A DNA stretch of 64,000 bases from Ciona intestinalis (taxonomy: Eukaryota; Chordata; Ascidiacea; Phlebobranchia; Cionidae): the NCBI RefSeq assembly GCF_000224145.3, contig NW_004190381.2, positions 1 through 64,000 of the forward strand. Reading direction: 5' to 3'. Position 1 is the first letter of the stretch; every line of letters begins with the position of its first letter. Under the pieces are notes generated by a model that saw only the letters and a program-made list of their open reading frames with translations, did not search any database and had not been told where the DNA came from. The position numbers were made by a program, and so were the translations under genes. Positions 27,940-41,000 of this stretch are shown here, one piece after another.

Positions 27940-28383
27940 GAAAATATAATTTTTTCTAAGCGAAACATTATAGCCAGACTATTTTTGAAAAAGGCAAAAT
28001 ATTTTTTATTTTACAATCGGTTCGACTTAATTTTGTCTGTTACATTTTTGTAACACCAGATCCATTCTAGCGGGCTTTCTAAAAGTTCCTTTACCATTAA
28101 TACAATAAAAACATTAAGTTCAAGCTATATGAATTGCCTTACAGACGACTGGTCTCAATAAAATGAGTCATATTTTCACTTTGCTTTTTCTACTTGTACT
28201 TTTAGCGTTCATTTTCCCCGAAACCGATTTCACTGAAGGTGTAAAATAAACATTTTCCAACAAATGTTTCGTCCATTTTCTTGATATATATTTTAAAGTT
28301 GTATAATAGGAAAGAATCGGCCAAGTATATAAGCAGATTTGTTGCGAGACCACCACGGTAACATGCATGTGGTGATTATGCAA

Positions 28384-28582
28384 ACATAGTAGGGTGGGGA
28401 AAGTTGGGACACCCTTTCGTTTAGTTTTTACTTTCCATTTGGCAGTAAACAAAGAACATTCAATGAATTATAGGACCTTATCCTCATGACATCCACAGAC
28501 CGTTGTTAATTGTTTAAAACACGATCAGGTTATTTGGATATTATGTGTTAAATGTGTCCCATCTTCCCCCACTCCACTATAT
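28384..28582. mobile_element. MITE, full length, between Fezf and COG5
   Basis: Left end CATAGTAGGGTGGGGAAAGT, right end CCCCCACTCCACTATATA. Confidence 0.85.
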
Positions 28583-28789
28583 ATTATTTACAATGCTTAT
28601 GCATGCAGTATCACTTGTAAGTGTGGCAACAGTAATAAGCGAAAAGTGTACCGGAATATATCAGCCGAGAATTTCAAATATCTTGGTTTCATGTTTGTAA
28701 CTTTAAGACAACAGCAACAACGTATCACGAATACCGCTGCATAATTAGGCGTGTCTGCTATGAACCATACTGTTGCAAATGATCTTCAC

Positions 28790-28972
28790 ATATATAGGTT
28801 AGGGGAAGATGTGGAGACACCTTTTCATTCTGTTTTCTCGTCCCAATTGGTAGTAAACAAAGAAAGTCCGAAAAAATATGAAACCGTATCCTCACGACTC
28901 CTATAGACCGTTGTTAATTGTTTAAAATACGATTAGGATATTTGGATAATATGTGTTAAAGGTGTTGCGTCC
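28790..28972. mobile_element. MITE, right end lost, near the 3' end of COG5
   Basis: The left end TATAGGTTAGGGGAAGATGT and the core are present. The copy stops at AAAGGTGTTGCGTCC, about 60 bp from the COG5 stop codon, so it may lie in the COG5 3' untranslated region. Confidence 0.65.
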
Positions 28973-29034
28973 CCACGATACATTTGTTGAATCATCACAC
29001 AAGCAAGGACATTCTTCGCAAAAGAAATCACCAT

Positions 29035-32000
29035 CTACTGAGTTACTGAATGTTTTTCCATTCCCTTCTGCAGTAGTTTTACCATCTGAGGATAAATGTC
29101 CGCAAACTCTGTCCCCTGTTTTGCGCGCACAGAGTTTACATAGTTCTCTAGCGCCCCCCTGAGCATATTAAGTCGCTCACGTTGGCTCTGATGTTCGTCC
29201 AGCCACCTACTGTATCTGCTTATTGACCATTCCATTACCTAAGTTAAGTTTGTAAGAATCAGGAATAGTTTTGCAAACTGTCAACCACAACTTATATAAA
29301 GCTGTTCCCAATTTTTACAAAAGTAAAAATTGTATATTACTTATAAAAACTTAATTTGTAATACAGTATAATGAAAGTTTTGTAAACTTTTAAAGCACAA
29401 AATGCGGTTCCTAATTTTATTAAAAAAGGGAAAATCTCCGTTACTTAATATATTCATACGAATACGAAATTTGTATTTCTGTTACAGTTTTGTAAACTGA
29501 CAAAGTACAACCTACATAATGCGGTTCCTATTTTTTACAAAAGTAAAAAATGTTCATTTCTGAGGAAGTATATAACTATACAAATACAAAATTGGCATTA
29601 TAAAAAACATTTGTACGCAAATAAATGCCAAAAGAACCAACTTAGAAACAAGTGTAATATCCCTGGCAGTAACAGTTTCCATTGTCTTTTAATAGCAGAA
29701 GCTTTGATAAAAACTTGCAGTGGTTTATATAGTAACCAGAAAAATGACTTATGGAAACGGGTTTGTGTTTTGTTTAAGAAATTTTTTATTTTGTTTTTGT
29801 TTAAAAGCAAGTTTGTTTTTAAAATAGGCGTTTAAATGCGACGTGATTTGTATTATTAAAATTAAATAATAGCTTGTATTTTAGTAAGTATTAAGTAAGC
29901 AATATCACTAAAGATGACTAGACCACGCAAGTGGTGAATATGACTGTTTATGATTGTGGAATATGTTTATATGATATACTAACATAGTCAATTTGCTTCA
30001 TAAAAAATCCGGCGCCGTGGCAAAGTGTTTAGCGCGTCTGCCTCTAGCCCAGAAGGTATTTGTTCGAGGCCCGTCGCTGCTACCATTTTGTGCGTATGTG
30101 CCTTTGTATCAGACACATATAACGAAGTTGGTCCAACCCAGCGGTCACTTATGGGTTGTCTAAGTTGTCAGCCATGCATAAAAAAATCACCATCAAGTTA
30201 CTTACGTAGTAACTCGTAGGTGTAAGAAAACTAAACACCCGTGTTATAACGGCTGTCGTTGGCCCGCCATGCGAGGATAAATAAGTTACATACGTAGTAA
30301 CTGGTAGCGGGAACAAGGTGCATAAACCGTGTTATAACACGGTTGTTTTCCGCCGCGAAAATGAACAAGTTAGATGCATGTATGAATATACGTATGCTTG
30401 CAAATATATTTAGTTATTGTTACCTGGTATGGCGGCCTCACGTCAGGTGGCGCTCGAGAGAAAAGAAAATGCAAAGCTGTGCTATAAGGGATGACGTCAC
30501 CTATGGATGGGGAATCCCCGATGACGACATCGTTTTGAAACAGCAAGGGTCTGAACGCACGAAGCAATCTGTACGAAGACCCGAGGTCTGTTACCCGCTT
30601 GCATAAAGGTGATATAGCCAACTCCATCTGCGTAAATTGAACCGTTGTGAGTTTAATATTCAATTTAATTCGGGATTTAATAAAAAAAAAAAGATCCGGT
30701 TTAACTGCGGTCTACCAAACCACATCTTTAATTGTTTTAACCGCTGGGTTCTTGAAGTTGTGCGAGATTTATTTTTTTTGCAAAGGCCCAGCTAAAGGTG
30801 GCTGTACACAGTACCGGGATTTGTCCGTTTTGTCCGGATTTCGCTGCCGCATGCGGAACTCGGTAATGGGTTTGCATACGACTTCGCAAGCGAATTCGCA
30901 TGCCTGTGTACAGCCACCTTAAGCGTACTTTATAGGGACGCAAAATAACTTTATTCGTGCGTTCCCCCGTTTTAACGTGTTCTGTATGTGTTTTTGCAAA
31001 GGCCTAGCTAAATTGACTTTGTATAAAGAAACGCAAAATAAACTTTATTCGTGCGTGTGGGTCGTTGTAACTTATTCTCCCCGTGTGCAGTTAGCAGTTA
31101 TTTCCCAGGGAATTACGCGAAGATAAAAATGTAAAAAAACAAAATCATTCGTAAAACACTCGTCTGAGTAATCCGTTATTCCATCAACACTTAAAGTCGT
31201 TAATGCGTTTGGTAAATTCGTTTCTAATATAAATACAACAACAATATATTATCCGTCGCTAAAACCAAAAGACATAACGATTATTATTAAATATTTATTG
31301 ATTCTCAACGGGCTGTTATGTATTATGTATTTATTGATATATAATCATGATATTCCTTAAGCAAGCGCTACTTTTAAAAATTAGGCCACGGTGATATTCA
31401 TTTGGCTTACGATTGTTATTTAACTATTGGAAAAAAATATATAGTAGGGTGGGGGAAGATGGGACAACTGTTTATTCGATTTTCTCGTCCGGTTTGTTAG
31501 TACATAAAGAACATTTAGAGAATTATAAAACCGTTTCCTCACGACTTCCATAGACTGTTGCTGATTGTTTAAAACACGATCAGGATTTTTGGATATTATG
31601 TGTTAAAGGTGTCCCGTCCTACCCCACCCTAATATATATTTATTTTTATAAGATGAAAGTCCTCACCTGATATTTTGAAATTACACAACTTTTTTAGAAA
31701 AAGAATTGTTTTTAACGTATAGTACTGTGGGGTAAGATGGGATACCGTTTGCACAAAATATCCCATATTTTTGTTTTGAACAATTAACAGCGCTCTTTTT
31801 AAGTCGTGGGGCCACGGTTTTATAATTTTCATTTTGTAAATATTCTTTATGTACTACCGAACAGGACGACAAAAGATGAAAACATAGACCATCTGCTGTT
31901 TTATGTTAATTGAATTGATTGCAATTTGCAAACAGAAAAAAATCGGTCCGATCAATTTTGAAAATAAAATGCAAAAAGTTGTCATATAAAAAAGTTAGAC

Positions 32001-35000
32001 TAAAAATGTCGCAGTTTTTATTGTTACGAAAACCAATAAAAACGACAAAAAGTTAAGTTAAAAATGGCACTTATTTAATGGTAAACACCGCATCATTGTT
32101 GGGGAGATAACTGGATGTATGTTATAGTGGTTTACGTGCCAGGAAACATTAAGCTGCATTAAGTAACTATTTTAGCAGTGGGAAAAATTACGTCTGGAAA
32201 TCATGTTTTTCGTGATGACGGCTTCTGGGATTTAAAAGTCCTTTAATGAATTGCTGCGTAAATCCCCGCATTAACCATATTAATCAAGCAAAGCAATTCA
32301 AATAATATTTTACTGATGTATTGCGCCCAATGGACGTGCATAAGCTCGCGGATTAATTCCAAAGGCGCCGTGCGCTGTAGGGGCGACAGTAGAATAGAAA
32401 TCTGCATTCGGCGGTTAGGAATCTGGCTTCAATAATTTATTTGTAGCTACGGGGCTTACCTGGGCGAAATCTGCGGCCAGTTTCATTTTCCCTCCTTCGC
32501 TCATAGGAGAGAGAAGACTCGCATGACGAACAAACAGATCGATCGAACGATGACCAAGGGGAAGAAGGCTGAAGATCATTAACGGGAGATATTAGAAACA
32601 TCGATTCGTTGGATTCGTCGCTCCCAGTGGGAAAACACGATCCAGGCGACCAGTAAAGCATTATATTGATAAACATTTGATATTATTGTCATATAATTTC
32701 AAGGAAACAATGCTTATGACCAAATATAATACACCCATATTACATGATAAATGAATGTAACTTGCTTTATCCTCCCGTGGCCGGAAAACGACAATCGTTA
32801 TAACACGGGTGTTCATACACCTCGTGCCAACTTGGGAGTTGCCATGAATGTTACTTTGTGGGTGATTGTTTTTATTATGATATAATTTTGAGAGGACAAG
32901 GTTTATAACTGTATATGAAACACACACATAATTATATGATATAAAACGCATTGGTTTGTGGCAATGTTATAACCAAGCCACCACCGTAAACAGGTCTCTA
33001 ACCCACAGTGGTTCCTAACCATAGTACGGCGGCATTGTTGAATGGTTTTTACAATAATGAGTGGTCCCACTGGGAACTAAAGAAAAAATGAAAATGAGGT
33101 TTCGTTAGGGCAAGTTCCTCAACGGATATAAAGTTTTTCGGGTTATGTTTTATATTTACTAAGAAATATTTATCGGTTATTTAAAGTACGTTAAGCGTTT
33201 TTTTTTTTTAAAAAAAAAACGAGGAAAATAACCACATGTTTTAATTATCTCCAAGTTGCATAGGTAATAACGTTAGCGAGTATGATGATGTTGTATGAAA
33301 CAGAACACTTGTGTTATAACTTATAATGATTGTTGTTTACCGAACGCGAGGATAAACAAGTTACTTACGTGGTAACTTGTAAGCAGGCACGAGGTGTATG
33401 AAACAGAACACCTGTGTTATAACGACAGTTGTTTTCCGAACACGCGAGGATAAACAAGTTACATTCATTCGTTCTACAAAGTGATTCATATCAAAAGGGT
33501 GGAGACCGCACCAACCTCTCCATGACAAAATCTTTAAAGTCGAATTGACTGAAATGGTCTTTAACAACTCTGGACAAGAAATCACGGAGTTCTTTGACGT
33601 ACAGCGAGCAGAGGGTATTCCCCGAAACCGAGTCCGCATCACTGTAAAATAAAATAAATGAATAAATTTAAATACCTTGTCCTCGTAAACTATGAGCTAG
33701 AGGAAAGCGCGTTTAAAACTACTTTACCAAGTAAATTAAGAAAACGTTTTAAACTTTAAATATTCCTATTTCTGATGAATTAAATATATACCTAAAAAAA
33801 TATACTTAAAATAAAATAAACCGCGTCAAAACTAAGAAACTATTGAAAACGTGCTTGTTTATTGATTTGTAATAAATTCCGCGAATCTGACCCTGATCTG
33901 ATGTTCGTATAGTTGAACGATTCTTGTATATAGTAAAGTACAGTAATGATCTGGTGTTACGAAAACGTAACCAACAAAAGTCAAGTTTGGTTAGACTTAA
34001 TTTTTGTTGGTTACTAAACTTGATTTTTGTTGGTTACGTTTTCGTAGCACCAGATCACTACGTGGTTGTTTAACGTTGGAACATACTGTACTCGCGTTGA
34101 TCACTTTACCATATATGGCGTCGGGCAGGTAAATACAATAAACGCTTTAAACTTTATATGCCTACTATTTGTAGTCAATTATAGCTTAAAAAATACATCT
34201 AAAATAATCTGTGTCAAAATTAAGATATTATTGACCCAAAAACGTGCTTGTTTAATGTTGGAACATGCATCGTACTTCTATAGTTATTTGTTGTATGTGC
34301 TGGACAAAAAAAAATAAAAAAAATTAAAAAGTACGATCAAAACGAAACAAAAGCTGGTGTTTTTAATCGATTACGTGGTAACTCGTAAGCTGGCACGAGG
34401 TGTATGAACACTCGTGTTTAACGACTGTCGTTTCCAGCCACGCGAGGATAAAGTAAGAAGTTACAAAAAAAAATAATAAACCATTTTTTTATTCGATTTG
34501 CGCACAAACTGTACGTTCTGCTTACGTGTCAAAATCTTCATTATGCATTGTTAATACGATGGCTTCAACCGCATCGGCAACTGATGACACCAGAGGTTGT
34601 ACAGCGCCCGCCATAAGCAACGATAAACATTCCGTGGAAGCTCGTACAGTTTCTAACGCTTCAACTGTAAGCCCGCGTTGCTCGGATAGAAGCTATGGCA
34701 TGGAAATGGGTGTTAAGGTATTTTGTAGGTTGGGGTAAGATGGTACGTGTTGTACTTTGTAGGTTGGGGTAAGACGGTACATTTGGTATATGGTAGGTTG
34801 GGGTAACATGGTACGAGTTATATTTTGTAGGTTGGGGTAAGATGGTACGTGTTGTACTTTGTTAGTAAACAAACATTGACATTATTATGCAATCCTATCT
34901 TCACAATTCCTTTTTCAAACCATGTTAAAAAGAAACAATCAACAGTAGGTGTATCGCGTATATCACAACCGAATTACAGCGGTTTAAAAAAACACCACAA

Positions 35001-38000
35001 AGCTGTGTATTAGTTTTCCACCAATGTGGTAACTATACATCAGTCTTACCGGCGCTGCGGCGATTTAAAAAAATGCTTTAACCCGGTGGTCTCTTATGTT
35101 TTATTATTAGTTATTTTAACACGTGGCACATTGCACATACTTTTAAGAGGGATCTTTGCAGTTCATAAAGTGAATTGACCACCGAAATATTTCGGTTTTG
35201 TGCCGAAGTTGGTGGTCCTATTACTTGACTCGCGTCACCTTGTGTTTGTATCTGGAGGATGAAATAAAAGTTAAAATGATAAAGTGGGGTAATATAGTAC
35301 ACGCTATATTTGTAGGGTGGGGTAATATAGGACGTGTCATATCGTAGGGTGGGGTAAGATGGGATACGTTACAAAGTAAATAGGGGTAAAACGAAAGTTA
35401 ATATCGTAAAGTTGGATAAGATGGGACGAGTCATGCAGTAGGGGTGTGCATTAAAAGGGTGGGGTAATAAGGGACGTCTTGTACAGTAAAGAGGGGGAAG
35501 ATGGGACATGCTTTCATTCTCTTTTCTCCTAACTTTAAGCACTGTTAATATTTCAAAACACGGTTGAGAAATTTGGGTACTAACGGTATCCCATCTTACC
35601 CTACAGTTCTATCTTTTAGTTGAATATTTGGAACAATATTCTGCAATGTATAAATGGTAAAAATTCGCATAGAGTTTTACGAACAAAATATGAGATAATC
35701 GGCCAGGTTTGGTTTATATTTAAGCAGAGAAATCATTAGACCATTTTATATGTAAACAAAACTTAACGTAGTGTAGTAGGGTGGGGAAGACGAGACACCT
35801 TTAGCATGTAATATCTAAATATACTGATCGTGTTTTAAACAAACGGTCTGTGGGAGTCGTGAGGATACGGTTTTATTATTCTTCAAATATTCTTTATTTA
35901 CTGCTAAATCGGAGGAGAAAATAGAATAAAAGGTGTCCCATCTTTCCCCCACTATATAATATTTCTTAGTGTTAAAGAAATGAGCCAACATTGTCGTACA
36001 TCCTATGTTCCCGGCGCTATGTAGAGACCTCGCATACACAATGGAAAAAACAAACAGAAGAAATGCAAAATTTGTTCTATTAAAGCTTTATATTCAAATT
36101 AATACTAGCCTTAGGTTAAAAGGGTTCGATTTTTAAATCGAAAATACTAATTTCGTTCCTCAATCCCATGTTCTGCTGGCTCGATAAATGTCCAATAGGG
36201 AAGGCTGGGTTTGACGTAAATCACTTCCCGAGACAATAACGCATTTGATTTCATGTTAGCGAAGGATGACATTTCTGTTTGGTGACTAACAGAGCGCATG
36301 CATTATTAAAGGTTAGGCACGTCATTGCGTGGGCTATGAGAAAAATAAGTTTCATTCGGTGGTTTCGCTTTGATTTTGGAATATATTTAAATAATAGAGA
36401 CGTTGTTATTAAAACGGAATAAAATTTGTGTGGTTACAATCGACTCCCACTGTCGGTTCGTTTTGAATCAAAAACATATTTTTATAATCGCTTTTATGTC
36501 TCTTTTATGTTACCTGTTAAAAGATTGTTTAATGAAATCGTCAAAACAACAACTTTTAAGAGCGCTACTGTCTGTCCAGAACTGCAGTTTGCGAGAAATT
36601 TAGAAATGACATAATTGTTTTGTTTAATATTATTTTAAACTCTTTATAACTGTCACAAATTTTGCAGCAATTAGAAAGCTATACTGGCCAAGGCAGAAGA
36701 AATGGGTTCTAAATTAAACCTGTAGCATGGGATAATTGCATGGGTTTTGATGATTTAAATACGCCAAGAATGAATAAATGAATGTAACTTATTTATCCTC
36801 GCATGACGGGGTAACGACAGTCGTTATAACACGAGTGTTCTGTGTCATACACCTTGTGCCCGCTTGCGAGTTACAATGTATGTAACTTTGAAGGTGATTA
36901 TTTTAGGTTCATTTTGCGGCTGTAAGATTCGCTTTTTTGCACTATTCAAGGGGTTAGGAGTTCCAGGCTTTATTTTTTTTAAACTTTAAATAGAATTTGC
37001 GGCTGTAATTTCGAAGCTTTAAATTAACGATAAAGCGACTAAGCAGTGTGCTATATTAATGTGGGGAAAGATAGGACACAATTAGTACACAATATCCAAT
37101 TATCGTGATCGTGTTTTAAACAATTAACAACGGTCTATGGAAGTCGTGGGGATACAGTTTTATATTTGTTTTTATTTTCTTTATTTACTAACAAATAGGA
37201 CGAAAAAATGGAATGAAAAGGTGTCCCATCTTCCCCACCCTACTACATATGAGACTACCGCATATGCTGTACATGCGGGCAAGCGTAGACGGGTGTAAAT
37301 GCAGCGAGTATTTTTAGAAGCATGACGGATAATTTAAATCTTTTATTTTGGAGAACTCATTAATAATATATACCTTTCCCTACATTACACGTTGCAGGTC
37401 CTGTAGCATTACACCCTGTGCTGAATAAACGACATAAATGAGGCCATGACGCGAAAACTAAATATATAGAACGGCAATTAATGACTATTACTAAAACCCG
37501 GTAACCTTATCAGAGCTTATTATTAAACGTAAAAAAGTTACTTAGTTTTGCGAAGTTAAACGCTAATATACAGTACTATTTTGACATTGAAACAAAAAAA
37601 CTGAAATATTGTGTGAACATATTTCTTGCCGACAATACAGATTTTTAAAATTGTTTTTCCGAATCGTTTTTTTTTTACATTTTGTAAAGGATGGGTTGGG
37701 GAAGATGGGACACCTTTTCGTTCTATTCTCGCCCCGTTTGGTATTAAACAAAGAAAATTCAAAGAATCACAAAACCGTATCCTTACAATTTCCATAGACC
37801 GTAGTTAATTGATTAAAACACGATCAGGATATTTGGATACCATGTGCTAAAGGTGTCCCATCGTCCCCAACCCTACTATAAATATTTTTCCTAATCAATC
37901 ATAAAATTAAGCCCATAGCCGTGATTTTCTCTCATTTTAGAATAACGCAGCGTTTTACTGAAATACGTATGTAAGTATACAAAATATAGACAAAAATTAC

Positions 38001-41000
38001 GCGATAATACCCAAGATAATATGTAAAATTTTGGCGAAAAAGAAACTTTCAAAAAATTGCTCTTTTAGATCGTTTTAAATTATGATTACGCAGTTTCGGA
38101 TATTGCGTAAAGGTATACAAAAAAAATATGAAAAAATACCGAATCATTGCTCTATTTTAACAGCGGGTTTCGCACGAATCCTAACCAAAAAAAAACAGTC
38201 GAAACGTTTGTACAAATCTGTTATAGATTTTTCAATATTGTTTCCGAATTTAACAATAAACTCTATTGTTATAATACAATAAGACGTTACCAGCTGTTCA
38301 GATTTCACAGCAAACAGTTGGACAGTTTTAGCCACGTTCTTGGCCACAGCGCACCCCAGGTCGCGATCCACACTGACAACGTTCAATTCACTGGAAAATC
38401 AATTTGTGTTAGATGGTATTTTGAATAAATGAATGGATAACTTATTTATCCACGCATGGCGGGGCAACGACAGTCGTTATAACACAGGTGTCTGTTTCAT
38501 ACACCTCGTGCCCGATTACGAGTTACCACGTATGTAATGAATAAATAACTTATTAATCATCGCATGGCAGGGTAACGACAATGGTTATAATATGGGTATC
38601 TTGTTAACCCGCATACGAGTTACAAAATATCTAAATTTGCATGTTGTTTTGTATGGCCCTCAACGGGTTACAAAATGTGCAACTATAATTAAATGTTTCG
38701 TTTTTACGTTGCATTAAAATAACAATGCCATAGTCTAGTATATATTTTGGGTAATGGGGGTAATTTAAACTTATTTATCGCATGTTTCCTACTGTGCGAA
38801 ACAAAGGACCTCATCCATATTATAGAAGAAACTTTATATACGTGTCGATTGAAGTCGGAAAGGGACAGACGGACCAGAAATAGTATCTGGGCATTTAAAA
38901 GCATGGTTTACACATTAGTATTAAAACATATGGTGTTCGCTCTTGTTTCAAAACAATAACTGTCATTGCGTTAATCTAACAATGGTCGTTTGCTACTAAT
39001 GCGTTAGTGTATTCCTACGACCGGCATATTATGATTTATTCAGTATTTAGTCATAAATCATAGACCACCGGTCGATTTTTGACAGCATGTGTATTCAGAC
39101 CTTGAAGGATTGGGTTTTTACCTTGACATTGCATTAATGATGGAGCCGATTTCGTCGGTTGAAGGAGGGGTTCGTCCACCGGTTGGAAAAACTAAGTTAA
39201 TGGGGTCGAATAGACGTGAAAGCGATCGCTGTAAATAAGCTCGCTCGAAGTTAAGCAAGCAAGATCTCAGTTCCGACTCAGCACTGAAAAAGTAAGGTAG
39301 AGTTTTAATTGGGGCAAGATGGTCCATATGTAGTAAGATGGGGCAAGTTGGTCCGCATACAGTAGGTTGGGGTAAGATGGGACATGCATATATAGTAGGT
39401 TGGGGTAAGATGGGACATGTTTATATAGTAGGTTGGGGTAAGATGGTTCGTATACAATATTTGATAAAGGTATGTCTGGTAAGCTTTTTTAAGCAATTCG
39501 AAACTAAATTTTCTGTCTGAAACATATACTTCATTTAGGTTATTCAAGTAACGGCACATAATACGTTAAAAACTTTTTGACGTTTTGCTCTTACGTTTAA
39601 ACAATAAAAATAATTAAAAAGATGAACATTAGGGAAGAACGCACAAATTTTAATATCTTTAAAAAAATCAATAAAACTCACTCGTACGAGTTCCCGTCGT
39701 CTTTTAGGTGCGCTGACGAATTAGCTTGAAACGTTGTGAACTTATCGCTCGGAGCATCACTGACGCCCTACGTCAAAAATGGACCTTATGACGTCATTGT
39801 TACGATCAACTAATTAAAATCCTAAGGAAAAATAAAACAGCGAGCCAGAAATAGGATATTCGGGTCAGAGCTACATAAAACGTAGGGCAACACTTTCGAC
39901 GACATTTGTGTTTTATTCTGGACAGGTCAATAGTGCGTCTACCGTTTAAAAGCCAAGGCACACATGATGCGTAACGATTGTATTCTATTTAATGACAGAT
40001 AGTTTAGGCCATAGGTGTCAGTTTTACTGTTGTAGAATGTAGATATTGATATAGGTAGAGTGGGGTGGGGGAGACGGGACATCTTTAGCGCATAATATCC
40101 AAATATCCTGATCGTGTTTTAAACAATTAACAACGGTCTATAGGAGACGTGCTGAGGATGCGGTTTTATAATTCTTTGAATGTTCTTTGTATTCTACCAA
40201 ATGGGAAGAGAAAGTAGAACGAAAATGTGTCCCAACTTTCCACCGTAAAAACTCCACATAGAGAAGCGCATTCTGTGTTCGTCTGTTTTTTGAGACAGGA
40301 ATCAAATTAAACAAAAGTCATTAAGCGGAAGTTTAGCACTTTGGCGGGTATGGAAAGGTTGAATTTATTCCAACTTAAATGCGGTGTGATAATGAATGAA
40401 TGTAACTTATTTATCCTCGCATGGCAGGAAAACAACAGTCGTTATAACACAGGTGTTCTATTTCATACACCTCGTGCCCGCTTACAAGTTACCACGTATG
40501 TAACTTTGTGAGTGAATATTTTTGTGCAGTTTTTCATTTTCTAATGTATGACCGACAATTTCATACATTAGGGTCTAAGTGTGTATAAATATTGAACAGA
40601 AACTATAATTAGAACAGCAAAGCTCGGTGATCCAGTTTCAGGATTATACTCGCAATTAAGTTCGGTTCGATAGAGAAATCCCAGGCTGCCTAATTACGAT
40701 AAGGATCTATTCTTGCGGCGTTTGCTTATTTATAATCATGAAGCCCCGTGTAACGAAAGCCGACGGGTATCGGCTTCTGTGTTGCTTCATAAATATTTTA
40801 AACTTGCGCAAGCGACCCGACGGATTTGCCTAACGCCTTGACTGGTGCTTCCATTAATAAAGTCTGTGTCCATAGGCGTAGTAGTCAGTACGCGTATTCA
40901 CTAACGTTATTTCCGAAAGGGTATGGTTTGTCTAATTTCAGTTATATGGTCACGCATTCGTATCCATTTACAGTTGACGATTAACGCCTTGACTGGCGGT

